Below are positions 1 to 6,239 of a stretch of 9,167 nt of DNA, one piece after another (the stretch's first letter is position 1; the number at the start of each line of letters is the position of its first letter). A program made the position numbers and the translations under genes. Origin of the DNA: an uncultured Alphaproteobacteria bacterium (GTDB lineage Bacteria; Pseudomonadota; Alphaproteobacteria; UBA7985; CAJQQZ01); assembly GCA_905480445.1 (NCBI GenBank), contig CAJQQJ010000209.1:1-9167 (forward strand). Direction: 5' to 3'. Under the pieces are notes generated by a model. It was not told the origin of the DNA. It saw only the letters and a program-made list of their open reading frames with translations, and did no database searches.

Positions 1-643
1 CGTGTTCCATGACATGAGTTTCCGAGAAGGGAATGACCCCGCCGGGTTCAAAGGTCACGATGTTGACATGCATGTCGTGGCGCAAATCATCGGGCTCAAC
101 GAAGCGGGTTGTCCCCCAAACGCCGTTGGTACCGTCCATCATGTTGATTGGATGATCTTGCTCTTTAGTCACGAAAGCCGTCGACCTATCGATACCGTCT
201 ACGGCCTCATAGGTTTTGCGAACCCAATGGAACTTAGCAACATCGCTTGAGTTGTTTTCAACGGCCCAGTTGCTTGATGGTGGAATATAGGCGTAACCAC
301 CGGGCGCCATAGAGTGAGATGATCCGTCCAATAGAAGGGTGAATTCCCCCTCGACCACGAACAAGACACCCTGAGCGTCTGGATCAGCTTCAGGTTTGGA
401 GCTGCCGCCGCCAGGTCTGACTTCCATGATGTACTGAGAAAAGGTCTCGGCAAACCCTGACAAAGGCCGAGCCAAAACCCAAGCGCGTGTCTTTTCCCAG
501 TGAGGAATGAAGGAGGTGACAATGTCGCTCATCGTGCCTTTGGGAATGACGGCGTAGGCATCCTTAAAAACCGCACGACCTGTCAGCAGATCTGTCTGTG
601 GTGGCAGTCCACCTTGGGGCGCATAGTAGGGGCTGTTGACCAT
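1..643 (-). CDS. allE: (S)-ureidoglycine aminohydrolase, bicupin, 3' end cut by the window edge
   Basis: The enzyme converts (S)-ureidoglycine and water to (S)-ureidoglycolate and ammonia in allantoin (purine) breakdown; it is a cytosolic Mn-dependent bicupin. The 214 residues visible start MVNSPYYAPQGGLPPQ, the typical start of this family. An N-terminal cupin lies at about residues 50-130 (blocks EVRPGGGS, GVLFVVEGE, PGGYAYIPP), and a second cupin begins near 190. The second cupin shows ETHVMEH at 208-214, where E208, H210 and H214 match the Glu-His-His part of the metal site known from plant and bacterial UGLYAH. The fourth ligand (Gln) and about 60 residues lie beyond position 1. The ATG at 641-643 has only a weak AAGAGA ribosome site. 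The gene is divergent from the AhpD-like/dioxygenase operon. Recognition is from memory of the family, but the match is strong. Confidence 0.9.
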   Translation of the reverse strand, partial: MVNSPYYAPQGGLPPQTDLLTGRAVFKDAYAVIPKGTMSDIVTSFIPHWEKTRAWVLARPLSGFAETFSQYIMEVRPGGGSSKPEADPDAQGVLFVVEGEFTLLLDGSSHSMAPGGYAYIPPSSNWAVENNSSDVAKFHWVRKTYEAVDGIDRSTAFVTKEQDHPINMMDGTNGVWGTTRFVEPDDLRHDMHVNIVTFEPGGVIPFSETHVMEH

Positions 644-721
644 TCGTGTCTCTTATCTCTTGGCTTTTAAAAGGGTGTGGTTTCGTGTTAGCGATACCTA
701 TCTAGCGAAGAAAGGTAAAGC
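644..721. promoter_or_regulatory. Divergent control region between allE and the oxygenase operon
   Basis: This 78-bp gap must hold promoters for both the leftward allE gene and the rightward operon. It contains a 10-bp palindrome CTTTTAAAAG (664-673), two direct copies of TAGCGA (689-694 and 703-708), and an AAAGG ribosome site (711-715) six bases before the ATG at 722. I cannot place standard -35/-10 boxes with confidence in either direction. Confidence 0.55.
660..694 (+). promoter_or_regulatory. Two-part conserved module, copy A (candidate operator or promoter)
   Basis: TTGGCTTTTA (660-669) is followed after 16 bases by TGTTAGCGA (686-694), which ends 27 bases before the ATG at 722. The same two words occur in the same order, 15 bases apart, at 7131-7164, ending 26 bases before the transporter ATPase start. 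Read as a promoter, TTGGCT would be a -35 and TGTTAG a poor -10 with a long 19-20 base spacer, as in activator-dependent (for example MerR-type) promoters. It could equally be a bipartite operator. Confidence 0.5.
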
Positions 722-1306
722 ATGACGGCTTGGATTGAAATGATTCCTTTAGAAGAGGCTGAAGGCCCTCTCAAGGAGATGTATAAAACTGCTCTGACAC
801 CGGCAGGGACCGTCGACAATGTCATGCGTGTTCATTCGCTGAGACCCCACACGATGCTGGGCCATATGGCAATTTATAAGTCCGTGCTGCACAACCCTGA
901 CAACAAACTGCCCTTTTGGTTTTTGGAGATGGTTGCGTCCTACACTTCCATCCTGAATAAGTGTGATTATTCTTTTACGCATCACTTCACTAACGCGCGG
1001 CGGTTGCTCAAAAACAAAACCAAGTCTGATGCTATTTTGGAGGCCTTCAAAGCTGGTGAGCCGGAGCGTGAGTTTGAAGGTAAGGAATTGGCGCTGCTGA
1101 ACTATACCGCCAAGTTGACGGTTAATGTCGCTAATATGGTGAAGGCGGATATAGATGCATTGCATGCAGCAGGCTGTGACGACGGCGAAATTCTTGAGGT
1201 CAATCAAGTCTGCTGTTACTTCTCCTACTCCAACCGTTTGCTGAATGGTTTGGGTGTCACGACGGAAGGTGATGTCATTGGCTATTACCAAGAGGATGAA
1301 GAATAA
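722..1306 (+). CDS. AhpD/carboxymuconolactone-decarboxylase-like protein with altered CxxC site
   Basis: A 194-residue all-helical protein of the AhpD-like superfamily, which includes peroxidase-related proteins and gamma-carboxymuconolactone decarboxylases. The signature helix gives E69, C81, S84 and H88, which superimpose by spacing on AhpD E118, C130, C133 and H137. The second cysteine of the CxxC pair, the peroxide-attacking one in AhpD, is therefore Ser (TCT codon), and the AhpD H132 position is Y83. Other cysteines are C152, C164 and C165. A normal AhpD peroxidase cycle is unlikely. The ATG at 722 has AAAGG six bases upstream. The stop overlaps the next start (TAATG, 1304-1308), so this is the first gene of a coupled operon with two dioxygenases. 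The true reaction is unknown; a hydrolase, isomerase or decarboxylase role on the oxygenase product is possible. Confidence 0.8.
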   Translation: MTAWIEMIPLEEAEGPLKEMYKTALTPAGTVDNVMRVHSLRPHTMLGHMAIYKSVLHNPDNKLPFWFLEMVASYTSILNKCDYSFTHHFTNARRLLKNKTKSDAILEAFKAGEPEREFEGKELALLNYTAKLTVNVANMVKADIDALHAAGCDDGEILEVNQVCCYFSYSNRLLNGLGVTTEGDVIGYYQEDEE

Positions 1307-2280
1307 TGGCATACGCCCAAGCCAAAGACGTCGATGTTTCTCTCATCCCAGTCATTGATCTGACAGATATTAATTCCGGAGACAGCTCTTTACTTCAACG
1401 CATCGCCGATGACATAGTCCAGGCAGCAGAAACCTCAGGATTTTTCTATGTGAAAAACCATGGAATACCAGATGAATTAATAGATCAAGTTTATTCGACG
1501 GCGGGTGATTTTTTCCGAAGACCAGTTGATGAAAAAAGCCAGGTGAAGGTCAATCAAAACCACCGTGGCTTCTTGGCCACCGGCGGAGCCAAAATGTCTG
1601 ATGACGCCAAACCCGATCTCAAAGAGAGCTTCATCTGGGGCTTGGATGTTGATGACCAAGATCCAGACTTCTTGGCTGGACGAGCCTTGATCGGACCAAA
1701 TCAGTGGCCTGAATTCTTGCCGGAAATGCGCAACACTATGGTCGCTTACTTTGATGCTGCGAATAACCTTGCTTGGAATTTGTTCAAGGTTTTTGCCGTT
1801 GCCTTGGACTTGCCTGCGGACCATTTTATCAAAACCGTTGATAAACCCATGACACGTTGCTCCATCATCTATTACCCTCCACAAGAGGCAGATGCTGGTG
1901 CGGATCAATTCGGCGTTGCTCCTCACACAGACTTTGGCGCGCTGACCTTGTTGCGACAAGACGAAGTTGGCGGCCTGCAAGTTCAAGACAAAAACGGTGA
2001 TTGGGTAACGGCGCATCCTATCGAAGGGACACTGGTGGTCAATGTGGCTGATCTATTGTCGCGTTGGACGAACAATCGCTTTGCTTCAACGCCGCACAGA
2101 GTGGTTAACACATCAGGTCGAGAGCGCTTTTCAATCGTCGCCGCGGTTGACCCCAACTATGATACGGACATGACACCGATCGTACGTGAGGGCGAAGAGC
2201 CGCTTTTTGATCCTACGACTTGCGGCGAGTATCTCGTTTGGCGTTTTGCTCAAGCCTTCAAGTACCGCAATAAGGGCTAA
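1306..2280 (+). CDS. Isopenicillin N synthase-family 2-oxoglutarate/Fe(II) dioxygenase (first of a pair)
   Basis: A 324-residue, full-length non-heme iron oxygenase, expected to be cytosolic. The N-terminal DIOX_N region (about 12-130) begins IPVIDLTD and includes SGFFYVKNHGIP. The double-stranded beta-helix (about 180-290) carries the iron triad H207, D209 (APHTDFGALTLL) and H264 (STPHRVVN), and the RxS pair R274/S276 that normally binds 2-oxoglutarate. The RxS pair favours a 2OG-dependent enzyme over a true penicillin synthase. The blocks VVNVADLLSRWTNN and IKESF recall fungal thymine 7-hydroxylase and its bacterial relatives, hinting at a nucleobase-like substrate, but this family is broad and the substrate cannot be read from sequence. 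The start ATG overlaps the upstream stop, giving translational coupling; the next gene follows after 7 bases. Confidence 0.9.
   Translation: MAYAQAKDVDVSLIPVIDLTDINSGDSSLLQRIADDIVQAAETSGFFYVKNHGIPDELIDQVYSTAGDFFRRPVDEKSQVKVNQNHRGFLATGGAKMSDDAKPDLKESFIWGLDVDDQDPDFLAGRALIGPNQWPEFLPEMRNTMVAYFDAANNLAWNLFKVFAVALDLPADHFIKTVDKPMTRCSIIYYPPQEADAGADQFGVAPHTDFGALTLLRQDEVGGLQVQDKNGDWVTAHPIEGTLVVNVADLLSRWTNNRFASTPHRVVNTSGRERFSIVAAVDPNYDTDMTPIVREGEEPLFDPTTCGEYLVWRFAQAFKYRNKG
2272..2276 (+). promoter_or_regulatory. Ribosome binding site that selects the GTG start at 2288
   Basis: AAGGG sits just before the TAA stop of the first dioxygenase and 11 bases before GTG at 2288-2290. It supports GTG as the start of the second dioxygenase rather than the in-frame ATG at 2186, which would overlap the upstream gene by 95 bases and add a non-homologous tail. 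Confidence 0.6.
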
Positions 2281-2287
2281 CTTTACT

Positions 2288-3271
2288 GTGGCGGAATTCG
2301 CAGAAATACCTGTTCTTGATGTCAGTGCAATCTATTCGGAAGATGCCGTGGCATTGGCTAAACTGGCGCAAGAATTTCGTAAGGCTTACAGCGAAACAGG
2401 TTTTGGCTACATCATCAATCACGGTGTTGATCAGGGCCTGATTGACGGCGTCTTCGAGGCCTCAGCTAGGTTCCATGCTCTGCCACGCGACGTTAAAATG
2501 GCAGTGGCTTTGAACGAGAACCATCGCGGCTTTATCCCGATCAACACATCCACAGATGTGAACTCGAAACTGGCTGAGGTTAAAAAACCCAACCAGTCCG
2601 AAAGTTTCATGATGATGCGGGAAGACGATCCTTTTTCACCTGGCATCTTAACAGGAAACTATCTTGCTGGTCCAAACGTTTGGCCAGAGTTAGAAGGATT
2701 CAAGGCAGCGGTGACCGCCTACAATGACCAGCTTAGTGCTCTGGGCCAACGGCTTGTTTCTTTAGCTGCCTTAGCCTTGAATACTGACCCAACTAACCTC
2801 TTGTCAGCGTTTGAAACACCGACAACTTGGTTGAGGTTACTACACTATCCACCAACTGCTCCGACAGCACCTGAAGACCTCTATGGTTCTGCGCCACATA
2901 CAGACTTCGGTTGCTTAACAATCCTTGCTCAAGATGATGTTGGTGGTCTTCAAGTTATGGCGCCTTCTGGCCAGTGGATTGATGCACCGGTTATCCCAGG
3001 TGCTTTTGTCGTGAATGTTGGTGACATGTTGCATCGCTGGAGCAATGGCATCTTGCTATCAACACCCCACAGGGTGATCAATCGCTCAGGCAGGGAGCGT
3101 TACTCCTGCCCATTCTTTTTCGATCCTCATGTTTCTACCGAGATTGCACCGCTGTCATCTTGTGTTTCCAACAAACGGCCCGCTGCGTTTGAACCTCTCG
3201 TTTTTGGAGATTTTTTGCGCAGCGAGCTTGAAGCCGGATATGACAAGCACAGAGCTCAGAAAGCTGACTGA
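2288..3271 (+). CDS. Isopenicillin N synthase-family 2-oxoglutarate/Fe(II) dioxygenase (second of a pair)
   Basis: From the GTG start this is 327 residues (MAEFAEIPVLDV...), aligning end to end with the first dioxygenase. Shared blocks include NENHRGF here (NQNHRGF upstream), AGPNVWPE, APHTDFG, VGGLQV, STPHRV and SGRERYS. The iron triad is H204, D206 and H261, and the 2-oxoglutarate RxS pair is R271/S273, so both copies look active. The two differ most in the early middle part (about 85-120 here, with an inserted run near TSTDVNSKLAEVKK) and in the C-terminal tail, which suggests different substrates or successive oxidations. It is the last gene of the plus-strand operon and its TGA lies 2 bases from the stop of the oppositely oriented ureohydrolase. 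No terminator hairpin is visible in that gap. The substrate is not assignable. Confidence 0.88.
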   Translation: MAEFAEIPVLDVSAIYSEDAVALAKLAQEFRKAYSETGFGYIINHGVDQGLIDGVFEASARFHALPRDVKMAVALNENHRGFIPINTSTDVNSKLAEVKKPNQSESFMMMREDDPFSPGILTGNYLAGPNVWPELEGFKAAVTAYNDQLSALGQRLVSLAALALNTDPTNLLSAFETPTTWLRLLHYPPTAPTAPEDLYGSAPHTDFGCLTILAQDDVGGLQVMAPSGQWIDAPVIPGAFVVNVGDMLHRWSNGILLSTPHRVINRSGRERYSCPFFFDPHVSTEIAPLSSCVSNKRPAAFEPLVFGDFLRSELEAGYDKHRAQKAD

Positions 3272-3273
3272 GA

Positions 3274-4227
3274 CTAACGCTTAGTAGCAATCGCTTCTGC
3301 AATCACACAAACGAACTCAAACATAAGATTGGCCGCAGTGACGGAGGTTATGCCGGTTGGGTCATAGCAAGGTGCGACCTCGGAAATATCGGCTCCAATG
3401 ATATCGATCCCGTTTAGGGCTCTGATCATAACCTGTGCGTCTCTTGGTGTGATTCCACCGATTTCGGGTACGGGAGTGCCGGGACAGAAGGCAGGATCGA
3501 GACCGTCGATATCAATCGTGGCGTAAGTCGGCCCTGTACCCAAGGTTTCCTTGATCTTTGCAATAGCAGCGGCTCGGCCCATTTCTTCGTATTCATCGAA
3601 GGTAATGATCGTGAAGCCGGCATCGTAACCAAACTGTATGTCGTCAGGGCTAAATCGAGATCCTCTCAACCCGACTTGAACGACACGCTTTGGGTCGATC
3701 AGCCCCTCTTCTAAACCACGGCGCATAAAGGTTGCGTGATTGACTTTGGTACCGCACATTTCATCCAATGTGTCGGCGTGGCTGTCGATCTGGAAAATAC
3801 CGACGGGTCCATCGCTGGCAAGTCCACGCAAAATTGGTGTCGGAATAGTGTGATCACCACCAATGGAAACCGGTCTGATGGCTTTGGCTTTGAGGTCGGC
3901 ATAGAATGCTGCGATTTGATCAATAGACTCATCCTTGTTGAGCGGATTGATGGGCGCGTCACCGATGTCGGCAATGTTACAGATCTTGTAGGGCTGTGTT
4001 CCCAGTGTTGGGTGAACTTTGCGGATCAAACGGCTGGCATCTCTGACAGCGGCCGGTGCATCACGAGGACCTGAACGATAGTTGAGGCCGAGATCAAAGG
4101 GAACACCAACCAGACCGATATCGAGCTCGTCGACGGGCTCAACCCTTCTGGTACGAAGGAACGTTGCTATGTCTGAAAAGCGTGGGGTTTGAGAAGCATC
4201 AACTGGTTCGTAGATTGGATTGACCAT
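3274..4227 (-). CDS. Agmatinase/ureohydrolase-family amidinohydrolase
   Basis: A 317-residue, full-length ureohydrolase (arginase-agmatinase fold), binuclear Mn or Ni, cytosolic. Family members hydrolyse a guanidino group to an amine plus urea. All metal motifs are present: GGDHT (H126), DSHAD (D148, H150, D152) and DIDGLDP (D239, D241), with H164 and E255 at the usual substrate-site positions. The N-terminus (TPRFSDIATFLR) and overall length resemble guanidinobutyrase and guanidinopropionase more than E. coli SpeB. The loop after DIDGLDPAF reads CPGTPVPE where agmatinases usually have APGTGTPE, so substrate preference may differ. It is the last gene of the minus-strand operon. Its AGGAG site overlaps the stop of the upstream SDR, giving tight coupling. 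With a creatininase homologue in the same operon, a guanidino acid is a plausible substrate; this is inference. Confidence 0.88.
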   Translation of the reverse strand: MVNPIYEPVDASQTPRFSDIATFLRTRRVEPVDELDIGLVGVPFDLGLNYRSGPRDAPAAVRDASRLIRKVHPTLGTQPYKICNIADIGDAPINPLNKDESIDQIAAFYADLKAKAIRPVSIGGDHTIPTPILRGLASDGPVGIFQIDSHADTLDEMCGTKVNHATFMRRGLEEGLIDPKRVVQVGLRGSRFSPDDIQFGYDAGFTIITFDEYEEMGRAAAIAKIKETLGTGPTYATIDIDGLDPAFCPGTPVPEIGGITPRDAQVMIRALNGIDIIGADISEVAPCYDPTGITSVTAANLMFEFVCVIAEAIATKR

Positions 4228-4235
4228 TTTCTTTT

Positions 4236-4240
4236 CTCCT
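4236..4240 (-). promoter_or_regulatory. Ribosome binding site of the ureohydrolase, overlapping the SDR stop
   Basis: Read on the minus strand, AGGAG shares two bases with the SDR TAG stop (4239-4241) and sits 8 bases before the ATG at 4225-4227. It supports the chosen start and implies translational coupling of the last two genes. Confidence 0.7.
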
Positions 4241-5018
4241 AATCGTTCTTAACTGGTGTTGCTGTTGTCAGGTGAGTCCCGCCATCAATGACAACTTGTT
4301 GGCCCGTAATTTTTTTGCCGCCGAGAGCAAACCAAAGAACAGTTTCTGCGACGTCTTCGGCCAAGACCAAAGTCTTTAGCGGGGCAAGGCCTGCCACAGT
4401 CTTTTTGAATTTCTCAAAATCTTCGGAGCTAAAACGTGGTGCCATCCATTCTGTACCGACGAACCCAGGGCATACGGCGTTTACTCTAACGTTTGGTGCA
4501 AAATGGCGCGCCAAGCTGAGCGTCAACGTATTGAGAGCTGCTTTTGAGGAGGCATAAACCATAGAGGATCCCAAGCCAGACTTTCCTGCATGGGATGAAA
4601 TGTTGACGATGGAGCCTTTGGCCTTGATGATATCCTCTTCAACTGCACGGATCATCTGGAACGTGCCCGTGACGTTGACTTCAAAGATCCTAGCGAAATC
4701 GTCGCCATCGATGGCGGATAGTTCAGCGGACTTCAGGAAGCGCGTCATGCCTGCACTGTTAACAAGGATATCAATGCTGCCCCATTCATCAACGGCCGCT
4801 TTGGCAACGCGAATGCAGTCTTCGTCTCTACTAACATCAGCCTGAATCGCGACGGCTTCAACATCTTGCTGTCTGCAAGCTTCAGCGACCTCTTCGCCGC
4901 CATCTTTGTTTTTCGAGTAAGTAATCAGAATGTTGCACCCAGCCTTTGCAAGTTCTAAAGCTGAAGCAGCACCAATCCCTGACGAGCCTCCGGTAATAAT
5001 CGCAGTTTTTCTAGACAT
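4239..5018 (-). CDS. Classical short-chain dehydrogenase/reductase (SDR)
   Basis: A 259-residue NAD(P)-dependent oxidoreductase with Rossmann fold. The cofactor motif TGGSSGIG is at 9-16, NSAG at 87-90, and the catalytic tetrad is N115, S142, Y155 and K159 (NISS, then YxxxK with the usual 13-residue Ser-Tyr spacing). The CPGFVGTE block (183-190) and the C-terminal IDGGTHL are typical of the FabG-like subgroup. A GGGAG site lies 5 bases before the ATG. The gene sits between the ParB-like gene and the ureohydrolase, so it is more likely a catabolic alcohol dehydrogenase than a fatty-acid enzyme. It could oxidise a hydroxyl made by one of the dioxygenases, or ureidoglycolate in place of the unrelated AllD dehydrogenase, but neither role can be shown from sequence. 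Confidence 0.88.
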   Translation of the reverse strand: MSRKTAIITGGSSGIGAASALELAKAGCNILITYSKNKDGGEEVAEACRQQDVEAVAIQADVSRDEDCIRVAKAAVDEWGSIDILVNSAGMTRFLKSAELSAIDGDDFARIFEVNVTGTFQMIRAVEEDIIKAKGSIVNISSHAGKSGLGSSMVYASSKAALNTLTLSLARHFAPNVRVNAVCPGFVGTEWMAPRFSSEDFEKFKKTVAGLAPLKTLVLAEDVAETVLWFALGGKKITGQQVVIDGGTHLTTATPVKND

Positions 5019-5049
5019 GTTGTCTCCCTTTTTTGCGATCTTAACTTAC

Positions 5050-5424
5050 TTAGTAGGGCAGGTCATCAGGATAGACGTCAATAAAGCTGGGGGCAGGTGT
5101 TTCATCAAATTGTTTAGCCAAGATCTTATCGCGGCCTTCTTTCAATGATTTGAGCACTCGATGCATGCCGTCCATCAGCCGACCATTCGAACAAAGAATA
5201 ATTGGATAGGACAGTTCGGCTTGTTCCATGAGCTGAAAATGTTCAATAATCGCTTTTGCGTTAGGCACAGTACCGTGGCTGAACCAATAGTTTTCATCAA
5301 TTTCTTTGATTGACGACAAAGCAATGAATTTTGCCGGTACATCGACTGACGACATAATTAACGCGTCGACATCCCATGCAAAGAAGCCATTCTTGCTAGG
5401 TCGAAAGTGATACTGTTTTCTCAT
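5050..5424 (-). CDS. Small ParB/sulfiredoxin-like protein with a DGMHR motif
   Basis: A 124-residue cytosolic protein with no signal or membrane segment. The second half reads YPIILCSNGRLMDGMHRVLK (73-92), the beta-strand, then D-G-x-H/E-R, then helix pattern of the ParB N-terminal nucleotide-binding fold; DGMHR is at 85-89. There is no helix-turn-helix, so it is not a partition ParB. An acidic C-terminus ends DVYPDDLPY. AAAGG lies six bases before the ATG, within the 15-base gap after the creatininase gene, and the SDR follows after 31 bases, so it is an operon member. Relatives are usually annotated only as ParB-like or hypothetical. It could bind a nucleotide, phosphorylate or hydrolyse something, or sense the substrate; the function is unknown. 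Confidence 0.75.
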   Translation of the reverse strand: MRKQYHFRPSKNGFFAWDVDALIMSSVDVPAKFIALSSIKEIDENYWFSHGTVPNAKAIIEHFQLMEQAELSYPIILCSNGRLMDGMHRVLKSLKEGRDKILAKQFDETPAPSFIDVYPDDLPY

Positions 5425-5439
5425 TACCCGCCTTTCGGA

Positions 5440-6171
5440 TCAGCTTGCCAGGAAAGCTAAATAATCGCCTGCTATGGCATTGGAAGCTGCTGTGAGTAAG
5501 CGCTGGCCATGCTCTGGTTTGGCGAGTGATGAATGGGAACCTACACGGCCATCTGGAAACTGGGCTCTGTGTTCAATAGGTGGACCGTGCTTATCGCCCG
5601 CGTGGGCTTTGATAAAGTCCGCGGTCAATTTTTCAGGTGCTTGGAGTTTTGGGTCTTCAACTACTCTGTGCAAAGCCTGCGTGATCGCGACCTCGGAAGG
5701 CGTCGCATGCATTCCTTCCCAATCTCCATAAAGCTCAGTGCGGATTGCGTTCACTTCATCGAAGTCCCACCATGACTTCAGGCGGATTTCGGCCCCATTG
5801 ATCTTTGGTACGACTGACCGGATCGGCTCCAGGTTTGCGCCATGGCCGTTGAGGATGTAGATGCGATCAAAGCCGTGATGCGCAAGTCCAGCCAAGAGCT
5901 CTTCAACAACAGTTGCGAAGGTCTCCTTCTTCAGAGATAAAGTCCCTGGGAATGACATGTTAAATGGCGTTGGGGTATAGCCCAGTGCCGTGCAAACAAG
6001 GGCCTCGGCTTTTTCGCCAACACGGTCGGCAATCGCTTGAGCGCAAATACGATCAGTGCCGATCAGGCCGACTGGACCGTGCTGCTCGGTTGATCCAGTC
6101 GGTAGAATGATGCCTTTGGACTTCTCCAAATAAGCGTCGACTTCCTTCCATGTGGCGAGATCTAGGCGCAT
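5440..6171 (-). CDS. Creatininase-family metal-dependent amidohydrolase
   Basis: A 243-residue protein of the creatininase superfamily (creatinine amidohydrolase, MftE peptidase, ArfB-type deformylase, inosose hydrolase), which hydrolyses cyclic or formyl amides with two metal ions. Visible motifs are PTGSTEQHGP (E29, H31), D40 in GTD, NGHGAN (H110), an HATPSE segment (H155, E160) in place of the common HAGE-x-E, and PDGRVGSHSSLA near 206-217. The Glu that follows the NGH histidine in true creatininase (H-x-E) is Ala112 here, so this is probably not a creatinine enzyme in the strict sense. The GGAGAA site (6175-6180) lies directly against the tail of the terminator upstream. It is the first enzyme gene after the binding-protein gene in the operon. 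A cyclic ureide or cyclic guanidino amide is a reasonable substrate guess. Confidence 0.85.
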   Translation of the reverse strand: MRLDLATWKEVDAYLEKSKGIILPTGSTEQHGPVGLIGTDRICAQAIADRVGEKAEALVCTALGYTPTPFNMSFPGTLSLKKETFATVVEELLAGLAHHGFDRIYILNGHGANLEPIRSVVPKINGAEIRLKSWWDFDEVNAIRTELYGDWEGMHATPSEVAITQALHRVVEDPKLQAPEKLTADFIKAHAGDKHGPPIEHRAQFPDGRVGSHSSLAKPEHGQRLLTAASNAIAGDYLAFLAS

Positions 6172-6180
6172 AGCTTCTCC

Positions 6181-6214
6181 AAAGAAAAAGGCGAACCCGT
6201 TGAGGCTCGCCTTT
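6181..6214 (-). terminator. Intrinsic terminator or attenuator after the binding-protein gene
   Basis: Read on the minus strand, AAAGGCGA (6214-6207) pairs perfectly with TCGCCTTT (6194-6187), and the inner bases GCC/GGT extend the stem. The tail TTCTTT (6186-6181) makes a U-rich run together with the stem's last bases. On the plus strand there is no T run, so it acts on minus-strand transcripts. It lies 25 bases past the binding-protein stop and ends against the creatininase ribosome site. It would lower expression of the enzymes relative to the binding protein and protect the binding-protein mRNA. Confidence 0.8.
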
Positions 6215-6239
6215 CCGTCGTCATTAGTACTCTAGAGAC

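Noticed and set aside
2..522. Open frames at 2-250 (+) and 199-522 (-)
   Set aside because: They are shadows of the AllE-like gene, whose own frame gives a continuous, clearly recognisable cupin protein across the region.
962..976. Selenocysteine or frameshift at the lost Cys of the AhpD-like protein
   Set aside because: The codon is TCT (Ser), not TGA, and the frame is intact on both sides.
749..2016. Long antisense frames at 749-1312 and 1477-2016 (-)
   Set aside because: They lie opposite the AhpD-like and first dioxygenase genes, which have intact family motifs; the antisense products resemble nothing and lack ribosome sites.
2186..2287. N-terminal extension of the second dioxygenase to ATG 2186
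   Set aside because: It overlaps the upstream gene by 95 bases and adds a tail with no match to the paralogue; GTG 2288 has a ribosome site and gives a family-like start.
3272..3273. Bidirectional terminator between the second dioxygenase and ureohydrolase
   Set aside because: Only 2 bases separate the stops and I see no convincing stem with a T run nearby.
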